Notes under the pieces: generated by a model
Databases searched by the model: none
What the model saw: only the letters and a program-made list of their open reading frames with translations
Told to the model about the DNA's origin: nothing
Made by a program: the position numbers and the translations under genes
Part shown: in pieces, positions 34,901 through 48,600 of the stretch
How the letters are laid out: every line of letters begins with the position of its first letter
How positions within the stretch are numbered: position 1 is the stretch's first letter
DNA from: Petrosia ficiformis
Lineage: Eukaryota; Porifera; Demospongiae; Haplosclerida; Petrosiidae
Assembly (NCBI GenBank): GCA_947044365.1
Contig: OX345638.1
Span: 2,528,201 to 2,592,200 of the forward strand
Reading direction: 5' to 3'
DNA: 64,000 nucleotides

Positions 34901-37900
34901 AGATTGAAGTGACATTATCTCCCCTAAAAGCTGTTGTAGAGGAGGCTCAATGAGAACACTGTGACACACTTCTGTGATAAGATGAGCCATAATATCTCTA
35001 ATTTTGTTATGTCTGATGGACGGATATCCTCCACATTTGCAGTTAAGTGAATGATCAACAGAGAATTCCCTTCCACAAACACAATGTGATGGTAAATGAG
35101 GAGGTCTCCAGCCATATCTAAGGCAAAGAGCATCTCTAAATGACTCCTTATGGAGTACGAAACCGTGTTCCTCCAAAGGAAGGGCTGTCGGCCAAGTAGA
35201 GGCACCTTTTTCACTTGCCACATCTAAACATCTTTGTAGAGACTTTGGTAGAGAAGAATGTAATTCCAGAGCCATGTTAGACAATACCGTTTTTCTGCCA
35301 TTTCTTACATGAAGTTTCCTTTGAAGAATCTCAGTTATGGCTGTAACAGGATATGTGAAAGATTGTAGACACATTAAGGAGACCAGCGGGTCTGTGATCA
35401 TCACAGAAGAACTAAAGTGATAATCAGAGTTTAGAGAAGGATCGATAATTCCAAGACCTCCCAAACGAACTGGTAGAGATAGCAAAGTTCTCATGTCATC
35501 ACTAAGTGCATTCTGGCCAGTTAAAGATGTTAGAAAACAGGTTCTAATAGCATTCTCCAAGGGTTTGAGAAGGTCACTTATGTCAGGAATAGTTCGAGCA
35601 AAATAGACCCATTTGCTAGATAGGCCATGTGTGAATGCTGCATAGGCAGCATGAGGTTGAGTGCTTGCAATGGATGCCAGTGTATCGATCTCACATATCC
35701 AACCACTGACTTTTTCCTGGATATATTTACAAATGAAATCACTGGAACCAATGGCACCACCGAGATAACATCGTCCCTCATTCGTAATATTAATACCTGT
35801 GCCTCATATTCACATCATTTCTCAGACCTTTCTTAATAACTAACCAAGACTTCTGAGCATTTGGAAAATATCCAAACAACGGGCCATGGGTTTTACGATT
35901 GTTCCACCAATCATGTAGATCTATCAATTTTCCACTCACACCAGCATCGTCTGCAAACCAGGCTTGAGTATGGACTCGCTATGGAGGGTATGAATCAGAG
36001 GAAGAATTCCGATGGCATACATTGCTATGGCAAGGGGATCACCTTGAGCAGTCCCCTCAGATGACATTACAGCTTCTCCATCAATGAATAGAGGAATATC
36101 AGAACAATAAGAATTAATCAGAATTGTTGACAGGGTGGGACATAAATGGAGAGTATTTCGTAATGCATTCCGTCGATTAAGTAAGTTAAAAGCATCAACA
36201 AGGAGAACGGCCTCACAGTCAGGAGATTCAAATGATCGACGAAGTGCATGCACTGCAGCCTCACAACCACTATCTTGACCAGCACATAGCTGCAATGGAC
36301 CAGCAACTTCCTGAATGTCCTGACCGATAATGTGAAGTAAGGCTTTACCAAGAATACGACGTACAACTTCCCCTACCCCAATTAGGCACACACCTGGGCA
36401 CTTATCAAGAGCAATTAGTCGGCTAGCCAGGAAAGGTTTTAAACCATTTGGATCAACGTAGGACGTACAGATGCGCCTCCCAAAAGAGGCAACTCTGTAG
36501 ATGATGAACGAAAGGATGTGCAAAGGCGTTTCCAGCTAGCAGCATTTAAACCAGAAGGACCTGGGGATCCATCTGTCCTAAGCGCTGTTGAACGTATTAG
36601 TTCCGAGTCAAGGGAATCAAAAACAATAGGATGGAAATCATTTATTGCAGAGGAAATTAATGGTTGACTTGGATGAAAGTCATCTGCAGGACTTATTAAA
36701 GGCAGGACTTATTAAAGCAGAGGAAACAGGTGGTTGGCTAGGAGGGTGTTTGTCAGCTAAAATGTCACGAACAGTACGACCATCAATGATAGCATCAACT
36801 GAGAGAGTACCATTATTACTTGTACTTAAATACACATATTATGAGTACATTGGTACTTGTACTTAAATACACATATATGAGTACATTGGTACTTGTACTT
36901 GAGTACAATAAGTACACATATATGAGTACATTGGTACTTGTACTTGAGTACAATAAGTAGTACTTATTGTACTTAAGTACAAGTACCAATGTATTCATAC
37001 ATGTCTATTTATTGTACTTAAGTACAAGTACCAATGTACTCATATATGTCTACTTATTGTACTTAAGTACAAGTACCAATGTACTGTATTTAAGTACAAG
37101 TACCAATGTACTCATATATGTTAAGTACAATAAGTAGACATATATGAGTATATTGGTACTTGTACTTAAGTACAATAAGTACACATATATGAGTACATTG
37201 GTACTTGTACTTAAGTACAATAAGTACACTTATATGAGTACTTGTACTTAAGTACAATAAGTGCACAAAGATGAGTACATTGGTACTTGTACTTGAGTAC
37301 AATAAGTACACATATATGAGTACATTGGTACTTGTACTTACAAAACTACACGTATATGAGTACAGTAATTCACAATATTGCAATAATCGTATCACATGAT
37401 TTGGTCTGCCAATGGCAAAATATTGTCCTACTACAATAATTATTAAACAATTGTTATAATATAAGCAGTTGAAAAATACCATAACACTTAATCTTGAGCC
37501 GTATGTTCTCAAAACAAGGATCAGAAGTGTCATCTTTTTTTAAAAATGAGCTTATTTTTGTTATCATATACAGTATCAATGAGTAGTTGCAGTATTGCTA
37601 TAATCACAAGTTACCTTTAGACTATAATCGCAAAACTTAATTTCAATATCGCCCAATCCTAGAGTACTTGTACATGTACATGTATATAAGTTTTTAGTTG
37701 AGAGGCTGTTCAGCATTACAGGAATGATTTTCATCCCTGACTAAGTGATGGTAGATTTAAACAGATTTAAACAGTTAATGTTCATTAGATATAGTAATGT
37801 TCAATTGTAATTAAAGGCTGGACATGTCAGTTATGAACAGTACCTAAGTACCAACTTTAAGCCTTTGACCAGTACTTCTCAACTAGAAGCATTTGTACTT

Positions 37901-38354
37901 GTACATAAATATTTTCAAAGGTACTTGTACCAGGGCAGGAAATAAGCCCACAACATCTGGTGAGCAATTCTGTCACCAGTGCTCACCACAGTACAACTAG
38001 CATGCATTGTCATGTCAAAATCTGGTGCTCCTTTAGCTAATTTTGGTGCTCAAATGAGCACTGGAGCACTGTTATTTCTCACTCAGACTTGTACCTAAGT
38101 GTATTTTCACTAGTAGAACTGGTACTTTACTTAAGTCCTTATGAATGTACTTTGCCCTGTGCCTGGATAATAATAATTAATATAATTGTGTGTATAGTTT
38201 AATTAATGCACATCAAATGAACTACCAGTGGACTTAACATTATACAAGGATCAAAAAAAAAAATAAATAAGTTTTTTCACAGTTCTTCTGTTCAATATAA
38301 CTAGTGTAAGTAATATATTTTACACTCTACAGATGTCTCAAGTGGACAGCATAA
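31999..38354 (+). CDS. ZNHIT1: ZNHIT1, HIT-type zinc finger subunit of the SRCAP/SWR1 complex
   Basis: Exons: 31999-32014, 32063-32254, 32659-32702, 32812-32850, 33225-33313, 33487-33567, 38333-38354. They sum to 483 nt, 160 codons plus stop (human 154). Recognisable parts are STVDPQRRILDNETRRRRQQ, QLDALEKDNHHDDPHAAF, DHFKQRFRKNFQSLLEE and the C-terminal HIT finger HFCAVCGFPSCYTCVTCGAR then YCSSKC, ending RCLKWTA. In animals and yeast (Vps71/Swc6) this subunit helps deposit H2A.Z. The intron between exons 5 and 6 is AT-AC. The last intron is about 4.8 kb and carries transposons, and the last exon is only 22 nt. It converges with KDM6 at its 3' side. Confidence 0.96.
33314..33486 (+). other. 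U12-type AT-AC intron in ZNHIT1
   Basis: The donor is ATATCCTTTT, the branch region TTCCTTAAC is at 33464-33472, and the acceptor is GATTAC about 14 nt later. All three match the minor-spliceosome consensus. Removing it restores CAVCGFPSCYTCVTC. No GT-AG alternative gives an intact HIT finger: there is no AG between about 33412 and 33505, and reading through meets stops. The intron contains a short inverted pair (GGACTCATTCCCATTCC and its partner). Confidence 0.93.
33690..33800. repeat. GTACTTGTACTTAAGTAC-type minisatellite, left part
   Basis: Short copies of the repeat that resumes at 36815-37370. Between the two lie the MITE and the reverse-transcriptase element, as if these had landed inside one array. 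Confidence 0.65.
33885..34287 (-). mobile_element. full-length MITE, inverted orientation, in ZNHIT1 intron 6
   Basis: It ends with GGCCCTACGGGCC on the right and begins ATCCCTATGATTGCTTT on the left, the same ends as the copy at 28955-29350 but reversed. A second, slightly different terminal motif (ATCCCTATGACTGCTTT) lies 30 bp inside the left end. Confidence 0.75.
34357..36815 (-). pseudogene. decayed reverse-transcriptase element with a C-terminal zinc/nuclease-like region
   Basis: Read on the minus strand. The N-terminal part is frameshifted. An RT core follows (LIALDKCPGVCLIGVGEVVR, CEAAVHALRRSFESPDCEAV, LLVDAFNLLNRRNAL, SSEGTAQGDPLAIAMYAIG). After a frameshift come the catalytic FADD (WFADDAGVSG) and a thumb region (TQPHAAYAAFTHGLSSKW, LPVRLGGLGI). 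Next is a C-x-C, H, C-type knuckle (CVCGREFSVDHSLNCKCGGY) and an Asp-rich stretch (ARLDIAADRFW, AFFDVRIFNPFA) like restriction-type endonuclease domains of non-LTR elements. The C-terminal frame ends in an 18-bp tandem repeat encoding HEGKVL (34358-34453). At least three frameshifts make it inactive. The exact superfamily is uncertain. Confidence 0.78.
36815..37370. repeat. minisatellite of palindromic GTACTTGTACTTAAGTACAA units
   Basis: Roughly 45-50 bp units. Each combines TACATTGGTACTTGTACTTAA or its reverse complement with AGTACAATAAGTACACATAT. Orientation flips at about 36955-37130, so the block can fold into a hairpin. Confidence 0.8.
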
Positions 38355-39656
38355 AGTTCAATTTAAGACACTTGTTATGAAATGTATGAATACTGTGCTA
38401 TCAATAATGTTTCCATTCTCATAAAATGAAATATAATTATATTTTTTAAACATGTTTAAAAAAAACCAAGGATCCGAGAACTGTAGAATTGTCCATAGTA
38501 CAGGAATGAGACTTGCCTCAGTAGAATGAGGTTGAGACAATGGTACAAGAATGAGACTTGCATCAGTAAAATGGGATTGAGGCAATGGTGAGACTTGGAT
38601 CAGTAGAATGGAATTGAGACAATGGTACAACAATGAGACTTGGATCAGTAGAATGGGGTTGAGACTATGGGGTACAATGAGACTTGCTTCGGTAGAACAG
38701 AGTTGGGATAAAAATCACTATAAACTTTATTGAGTTGTATATAAATTAATAATAATAGCATTTACAAGTGGTATTTCTAGAGCCCAAGTGAACATAGACA
38801 GTCTTATAAATAAATAATAATTGAATTTTAGCTGCATGTAGCTTGAGCTATTTAATTCTGGCTTGATGTATAGACTTATTGATATGTCCATGTTTGCCTA
38901 CTAATTCATTAAAAGTGCATGTTTGCCTACTAAGGGCTTACTAAAACAGCCATTATTGGACAATTTTATTTTAGTTACAATGTTGTTATAGTTATCATAG
39001 TAGACCTGTAGTTTAGCTTAACTAAATTGTCACAATGCCTTACTGAAAGGGGTTTTAGTTATAGACTTGTAGTTAAATAAAGCAACACTAGTAAATACAA
39101 TTAATGAAAGATTAACTGGAATTTCCTTAAATGTGTTCTTCCTATATATAGGATTGTTGTTTTTTTAGTACTGAATGCATAACAAGACACAAGAAAACAT
39201 ACAATATATACATACACATGTGCATGCATACATGTACATACATACATACCTACATACATCAAGCAGTGTACATTTTACCTGCATACTTTTAACCAACACA
39301 TTTAAAAGTGAATATAACATTTTAGAATAAAGAAAAAAGATCTATTATACAGCTAATGAGAAGTAAGTGAATATAATTTATTATATCATAAACTCTATTA
39401 CACAATTCAAATAAAGTGTTAAAACTAAATGGAAATTATTTCTATTCTATTTAAAGAACCAAATAATACCACATTTCCCCTAATTACACAGCCAATAGAT
39501 AAATATCACAAAGGATTACGGTGGTCAAAAATATAATCTTTCTAATTTAATAAATAATATGGGAAAACTTCTAATGGATGATGAATACGTATGTCTGACT
39601 AGTCTATGTGTAAAAAGTAGAGAGTAGAGGCATGTGTTGTGTGTCTTGTAAATCAG
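38355..39656. other. intergenic region between ZNHIT1 and KDM6 3' ends
   Basis: The genes converge here and both 3' UTRs must lie within it. A minisatellite of about 45-50 bp units (GAATGAGACTTGCATCAGTA, then AAATGGGATTGAGGCAATGG) occupies 38508-38710, in about five copies. Short CATA repeats are at 39200-39260. I see no further exon. Confidence 0.7.
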
Positions 39657-42600
39657 CTATCTTGTTTTAGTACTTGGTAGAGGAATGAATTTTGATAAGA
39701 TCTTCTGTAGTTCTGTGAGAGTGTACTGGAAAGAACAATGGATAAATAGGATGATGTAATAATTGGAATAGACAGAATGGATAAATGAATGGATAAATGA
39801 ATGCATGGATGGATGGATGGATGTATGGATAGATGGATGGATGGACGGATGGATGGAAGGATGGATGGATGGATGGACGGATGGATGGATGGACGGACGG
39901 ATGGATGGAAGGATGGATGGATGGATGGATGCATGGACGAAGGATGCATGCATGAATGAATGGATGGATGCATGGATGGATGGATGGATGGATGGATGGA
40001 GGATGCATGCATGATTGAATGGATGGATGGATGGATGGATGGAAGATGACTGAACAGATAAGAATAGATAAGAATACATGTAGATACTTAATGAACGAAC
40101 ATACCTGTTGTAACACAGTGAATGTCGCTTTCTTGTTTTTAGTTTGTATTTGTTGTACACACTTGTGACAGTGTACCAAGTGATCTCCTTTCTTGTTTGT
40201 TGAAACAAAAAGTATATTAAACACTTCCTCCTAAATAATAAATGAAATAACAATTAATACATACATGTAACTGAGTAATGGATGAACTATTGAATACATG
40301 TACATGAATGGGTGAAATACATGTACATGTAGTATTGGAAAGACTAATGGATGAACTACCTGTACATGTAATAATAGAAAACACTAATCGATGAAATACA
40401 TGTACATGTACATGTATATGTACATGTTAATAGATAGGACAATGGAAAGACTAGTGGACGAATTACAATGTACAGTACCTGTACATGCACTTGTACTAAT
40501 GAAAGACTAATGGATGTACTACATAGATAGGAAAATGGAAAGACTAGTGGACTGCACATGTACATGTAATACATGAAGATGAATGGAGTAATGATGAACT
40601 ACATGTACATGTACATAACATATACATGTATGTATAATTGATATAGATACATGTAGATAGATATAAATATAGATAGATAGAGATAGATAGATATAAATCA
40701 ATGATCATAATAACTTACAGCACATACTGTACAAGTTGGTGTTAGTTCACCCTCCATTTTACCATGCCATATTAAAGGAACACTTGCATTGTGTAACTGA
40801 TTGAGAAGTTGTTCACACTGTCTATATGAGCTATATAACAACACACTACAGGGAAGATGAGAGGAGGAAGAGAAGACACGTACAGGTTAATGGTAACAAA
40901 ATGGAGATTTAGTCTTCATAATGTACATGTACATGTACAGTAGTGTATAACAATAAATTACCAAATAGTAAAACTAGTACATGTACTGTGTACAGTACAG
41001 AATAGTACTGAGTAATATACTATCACACTGCACATAATATTTATACATGTACATGTACATGTACATGTATAAACATCAAATATTGTATTGTACACACTAT
41101 TATACTGAAGTACAGAAATAGTGCTGTGCTGATCTATATACATGTACATGTACTGTCTCACAGTACATATATACGTACATGTACATTGTAGAATAGTGCT
41201 GTGCTGATCTATATACATGTACATGTACTGTCTCACAGTACACATGTACATGTACATTGTAGAATAGTACTGTGCTGATCTATATACATGTACATGTACT
41301 GTCTCACAGTACACATGCACATGTACATTGTAGAATAGTGCTGTGCTGATCTATATACATGTACATGTGTACTGTCTCACAGTACACATGTACATGTACT
41401 GTCTCACAGTACACATGTACATGTACATTGTAGAATAGTACTGTGCTGATCTATATACATGTACATGTACTGTCTCACAGTACACATGTACATGTACATT
41501 GTAGAATAGTGCTGTGCTGATCTATATACATGTACATTGTAGAATAGTGCTGTGCTGATCTATATACATGTACATGTGTACTGTCTCACAGTACACATGT
41601 ACATGTACATTGTAGAATAGTGCTGTGCTGATCTATATACATGTACATGTACTGTCTCACAGTACACATGTACATGTACATTGTAGAATAGTACTGTGCT
41701 GATTTATATACATGTACATGTACTGTCTCACAGTACACATGTACATGTACATTGTAGAATAGTGCTGTGCTGATCTATATACATGTACATTGTAGAATAG
41801 TACTGTGCTGATTTATATACATGTACATGTACTGTCTCACAGTACACATGTACATGTACATTGTAGAATAGTGCTGTGCTGATCTATATACATGTACATG
41901 TACTGTCTCACAGTACACATGTACATGTACTGATCGTCACAGTGCACAATCATATACATTGTACATGTACATGTGTACAACTGTACATGTACGTATATAT
42001 GATATGTACATGTACACTGCAATATCAAGTACTGTACTGTATACTACATGTATGACACTGCACACATACTGTACTGTATAGTGATCGATTTATTGTTCAC
42101 TACTGTAGGTTTGTTTCTTCTCATATAATTTATACATTAAATAATTATACATGTACATGTACATGTAGATGTACAATGTACATGTGATACGGAGGGAACA
42201 TGTTGCATCTATCCAGGCACATGACCGTTATTGTGAACGGATATCTGGATAGTAAAAGACAGGATTCATTCCAGCCCTAATACACATGTACATGTACACT
42301 GTACATGTATGTTGTTGTGTACAAACCTCATTTGTTTACACATGTGAGGATCTGTTAGTTTGACATTCTTTGCAAAATTCCATGTGAGTGTTATCATTGG
42401 GACAATAGAACGAACCTCTGTTTAAGATAAAGAATGTAATTAATACGGAGGTACAGACAGACAGACAAACCACACACACACACACACACAGAAAAATGAC
42501 AGACAAATACAAATACACATACAAATACACATGTATACACATACATGTACGGACAGACAGACACAAAATGCACACAGACTGGCGGACTCACTCATGACTT

Positions 42601-45600
42601 TATTCCACTTGTATCTCTCCCATGACATTCTCATTTGATGAGCTGTTAAAGGACCAACATTCCATGCAACATTATTACATGTTGACTGGAGGGAGAGAGA
42701 GAGACAAGGACAGAGGAGTGAGAGTGATAGGTAGAAGAAGAGAGAGATAGAAGGAAATACATAGAGAGGTACATGTAGAAGGAGAGAGAGAGAGAGAGCA
42801 ACAGAGAGAAATATACAGAGAAGAAAAAGAACAAGAGACAGAGAGAGATAGAAGGAGAGAGAGAGAGAGAGAGTGATAATTTGATTAATATTATGCGCAA
42901 ATAGCTTACATTAGCCTGTACCCAGTGTACAGTACCGGGGTTTATCCATACAATTTCTCCTTCATATTGTGTGAAACGATAGACAGGAATATTTAGTTCT
43001 TCTAACTCATCAAGAATAGGCCACCAAGAACCTACAAGATGAGGGATTGAGTGAATAACAAATAATAATACATTTGTAAATGGACTCTGATATATGTACA
43101 TGTGTATGTGTAAGGTGGGCTATTTGTTTCGAAATTTCAATAAATATAAAGTAAATCATAAAGTGATTAGAATAAATAGATAGACGAATGTATAAACAGA
43201 ATGAATGCTGCAGCATAACTTACTAACCTTTTAAGAAACATATCTTGTGTCTGTAATGAGAGAAAGGAATACACAATTATATAACTACTGTACATGCTTG
43301 AGGCCTCACTATTTATACATGTACATGTAATTGTACGTGTATAATACATGTACATGTATTTTGTGTATAATTTTTGTATAAGTACATGTATGTCTAGACA
43401 CTTGAGGTGTCACTGTATACTGTACATGTGCATGTAATATGAGCTTGGTCTGCAATTCTGTGTGTACATGTATACATGTACAGTTGTATGTACATACGTG
43501 TAAGTATACACAGACATGTTTGTACATGTACATGCATACATTTGTGTATTTGTCTACATGTACATGTAAATATATGTACATGTACATGTAGGTGTACATT
43601 GTACAAGTATATACAGACATGTTTGTACATGTACATGTACACAATATACTTGTATGTTTGTCTGATCAAGACTTACTTTTCACACAGTCGATGCATGATA
43701 CCCCAGTATTTATTTGCCACACCAAACCATTCACAATCTCCTGGTCCAATATTTATATTAACAGAACAAAAATTATTATTCTCTTGATGACCTATAATAT
43801 ATAATACAACATGTAGTACAAAGGAAAGATGAATGGATGGTTGGAGAGAATGATGGATAAAAAAGAGGATGGATGGATGGAGTGGATGGATGGAAATGAT
43901 GGAGTGGATAGATGGATGAGTAGATGGATGAGTAGATGGATGGATGGATGGATGGATGGATAGATGGATGGATAGATGGATGGATGGATAGATGGATGGA
44001 TAAATGAATAGATAAATGGATAGATGAGTGAGTGGCTGGACAAATGGTGAGTGGATAGATAGATGAATGAATGAATGGAGGACTGGCTGGATTGATTGTG
44101 AGGGGATGGACTAAATGAATGGATGGATGAGTGGTTAAATGGTTGAATGGATGATTTGATGAGAGATGAAAGGATATACATGTACATGTACATGTATGTA
44201 TCGATGGATAGATGAAGGAAGGAAGGAATGAATGTATAGATGACAGGACTGACAGACACATACATGTACATGTACATGTATATGGTAGATAGATAGATAT
44301 ATTTACAGATGAATGAATGGACAGGTTAATAAATAGATAGATAGTTGATGGATAGATAGACTAATGGATGTATTCACCTGGTGTTCTACATCCAGGGACT
44401 TTAAGATATAATTGTACAGAATTCATTCCTAACACAGTATGACCAACATGATTGAGAAGATTAGCTTCAGGGCATTCAACCTGCAATATACAATATACAA
44501 TGTACATGTACTTTGGTATTCGAATATACATGTATTTATTGGTATTTATTAATGTTTGCACATGTGCAGAAATACAACAAGTGAAATCTTTATGGAAATT
44601 AAATGGCAATAGAGAAGTTTCTTGCTTCATATTACTGGCTTTCTAGACTCGTACATGTACTTGTACATGTACATGTACATGTAGATCAGAGAATGAACAA
44701 GAGGTTGTTATAAACATCTATAGTAGTTACTTACAGCAAAATGGTGAACTGATACTTAATATTTCATTAGAACCAAGTTACAGTATATGTCAATAAAATA
44801 TCACCATACAGTAACAGTAATTAGTTCTACTGTCAGTATAGTATAGTAATTACTGTCAATACTGATGTTGAACTATTGTAATGTGAAAATGAACTGTATG
44901 GTGACATTTTATTGACAAACTGTATATGTTAATAAAATGTTGCCATACAGTAATAGTAATTATCTTAGTTCTACTGTCAGTATAGTACAGTAATTACTGT
45001 GGTGTTGAATTGACAAGTACACCATTTACTGCTGTTAAACTACAGTGTGATAATGAAACTACTGAGTAATTACTGTACTGTACATGTACATGTACGGTGA
45101 CATTTTATTGACATAATTATACTGTACGTAATATTCTAGTACAGTGAGTGTGTTAACAAATATTTATCTTTTAAGAAGTCGAAAGTGAATATTCAAACAT
45201 GAAAGTACATGTAACATTTGTTTGTCCTAATCATCGACCTAATGTACATTGAAGGTCATGTGATTAGCATTATAAGATCATGTGATTCGGATGCACATGT
45301 ATTGTAAATGTATAAGATCATGTGCAACATCATGTGATCAACATGTACATGAAGTGTGTATTCATTAACTTACCTGGATAAATTTAGGTAATTTTGAGAT
45401 TTCTTTAAGCTGTTTTCTCCACCTGTAAAATTAGAGAAGGACAAATTACATGGCATCTACATGTACATGTAAGTACACAAGCACATTTATACAGCTAATT
45501 ACATGTACATGTACATGTACATTATACATGTATACACATGTACATGTATGTATGTACATGTACACATGTAGGATTCAGTCATTTCTCACATAGACAGCCC

Positions 45601-48600
45601 ATGCATCAGTTTCACTTTCACTGTTACCAATAGTAACAAAACCCACTATTACATGTACAGTAACAACCTTTAACAAGTTGAATGTCTAGAATCTCTATAC
45701 ATTGTAATGATTGTATATAGCCTTGGTAAGGACTTACATGTACATGTAGTACTAAGGTACAGACAGACATAGACACAGACACAGATGCAAACAAACAAAC
45801 ACACAGACACATACTCGTGCACATCAAATGTTGGATTTTTAGAAACACTCACTTTTGTTTATCTGAGAGATCACAATTAGTGCCAAACTTGAGCATTTTT
45901 CCAGATGATATAGTCCTATTAGTGTTCTTTCTCTCTTCTTGTAATGCTATTTGTTGATATTCACCATACTCTTGTACTGTAGTCCACGATCTGTATGTAC
46001 AGCATGTACATGTACATTTATGCAATTAAATGTACTGTACATGTATGTAAGTGTTTGTTTATCGTATGTACAGCATGTACATGTACATTTATGCAATTAA
46101 ATGTACTGTACATGTATGTAAGTGTTTGTTTATCGTATGTACAGCTTGTACATGTACATTTATGCAATTAAATGTACTGTACATGTATGTAAGTGTTTGT
46201 TTATCGTATGTACAGCATGTACAGCATGTACATGTACATGTACATGGTTGTATGTATGCATAATTGCATATGTACATGAATGCATTCATGTACATGTACA
46301 TGCTTCTACATGTATGTACATGTATGCGTGTACATGTACATGTACATTGTTCCATCCATGTACATGTAATATATCATACCTGTTACTTTCACATCTCCAT
46401 ACTTGTTTCTTACCAGTCTGATCCCAGTTCTTATCAGCAGCTTGATGAAACTAATAACAAAAATAAATTATCATCATTAGCCATCATCTTTTATTAGACA
46501 CTTTCAACATATAAAATTTACAAAAATGAGATACAAAATATGCAATATACATGCATATAACAGTACATCGTACATCATCATACATCACATGATATCATCA
46601 TTACATCACATGACATCATCACTGACCTGTTCTCTTATCTCTACATCATGATCACCACACTGTTTCGTAAGAGTTTTAGTACTAAAAATATTCAAATCTA
46701 AGATGTGTGAGAGAGAGAGAGAGAATACATGTACATGTATTTGTAAACAACATATACGATTGTACATACAATATTGCAATACTATATATTGTATATGTAT
46801 GTACATGTACATGTATGTACTTGTACATGTACTGTAGATGAGTACTCTAACATGTACACCTTTCACTTACCAAATCCCACAGCATCTACTACACCCTTAA
46901 TAATTAATACATATAGGTACATTAGGATCAGAACATATACTGTACTACATGTACATGTACACATGTACATGTACACCTTTCATTTACCAAATCCCACAGC
47001 ATCTACTACACCCATAATAATACATTAGGATCAGAACATAAACTGTATGTACATGTACATGTATATACTTTCACTTACCAAATCCCACAGCATCTACTAC
47101 ACCCTTAATAATACATATAGGTACATTTGGATCAGAACACATACTGTGGAGTTCAGTTGACATTGCTTCTCTGTAAGACGATACCTAAGTGTGTAATATT
47201 AAGATGATATGTTGTGACTTGAAAAATACATTCTGAGAATGTACATGTACATTTGTACATAATTATAGTACTATAGTACGTACTACTTAGAAGTACAGTT
47301 GGCTATCACCATATTAAATTGTAGCTCCCATCATAGTACATGTATGTAAACTTAATAACGTCAGGTACTGTATACATATAAATTATATTGTATTACTTAC
47401 AGAGAATATAGGCACATCTGGATGAAGATCGATATCTCCATTTTCAGGAGGAGGTGAAGGAGGACAAAACACATCTTCTTGCATATAATCTTCTTTATTG
47501 CTCAAACCAGGATGGGGTACATATATTGGAATAATCTCTTCCGCTTCAACAGATTCTTTTCGTACAGACATAGGAGAGTGGGTGTGGCAAGGAGAAGAAA
47601 GGGGAGAAGAGTGATCAGAGTTTGATCGTTTCATACTTGCAGCTGAAGACACACCACTTGATGTATCAGACAGGTTCCCAGAATTAGTAGTATGGGAATG
47701 TGAATGAGACACTGTAGTGAATACATCCTCTGACGAAGTTCTTATCGATGAATGGGTGGGGTTATGGTGAATAGTTGAACGAGGAGATTTTAAGCTACTT
47801 TCTTTATTACTAATAGCTTCTGGTGGTACCTTATTTGGCAGTTGAGATGGTATCCTAGCAACCAATTTTGACGGATTAGTATTGCCACTATTCTCTCTCT
47901 CTCTTTGTCTTTTACCTAAAACCAATCTGCTTTCACTAATAGTTGGGGATCGAGGAGGGACTTCACTCTCATAGGGTTCAGGTCCAGTGTAATGTCCCCT
48001 CCTGAACTGAAAGTAACCTCCCATGTTTGGCTGTACGTGATTTGAACCAACATTTAGAGGACGAATTGTTGAAACGTTTTGAGGTAACAAGGCTGAAGAT
48101 GGGTCTGCAAATGGAACTGGAGAATAGGAATGAGTATCCATCAGGGTAGTTTGGGAATCAGGGTAGTTATGCGAGGGGATTAAAGGTGTAACAGGGTAAG
48201 AAATATTGTGTAATCCTGTGGATGAATTCTGAACATCAGGAAGGAGAGGTAGATCGATAGATGGGCTTATATCAGTTACTGAGTCACTTGTGCCATTTGA
48301 TAGAACATTTTGAGGGCTAAAGAAAACGGATTCCGGAGAAAGGATAGAGTTACTATCAATACCACAATCTGGATAAAATACTATAGGCGCTGGTTGATAA
48401 CTCATATATTGTTGATTCAACCCTAAAGGGTACTCATGAAGTCCTAATGATAGGGGGTTTGTAACGTTTAAGGGATTTAGACTGTTGTCGCCCAGACCTA
48501 AACTTGGAGAGGGAAGAGCGTTTGCAGGTTGTGAGGTGCGTGAAGATACTGACCATCCTTCACTTATGTTTTTAAGAATAATTGGATCCTATGGAAAGAG

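Noticed and set aside
39653..40253. Long minus-strand frames of repeated [12 protein letters not shown] protein, also at 43776-44277 and 55626-56060
   Set aside because: They are translations of ATGG/GAATG tetranucleotide arrays in KDM6 introns. The true KDM6 exons end before them at splice sites.
41119..41940. CRISPR-like array
   Set aside because: The repeats are directly tandem with no unique spacers, in a eukaryotic intron with 71-bp units. It is a minisatellite.
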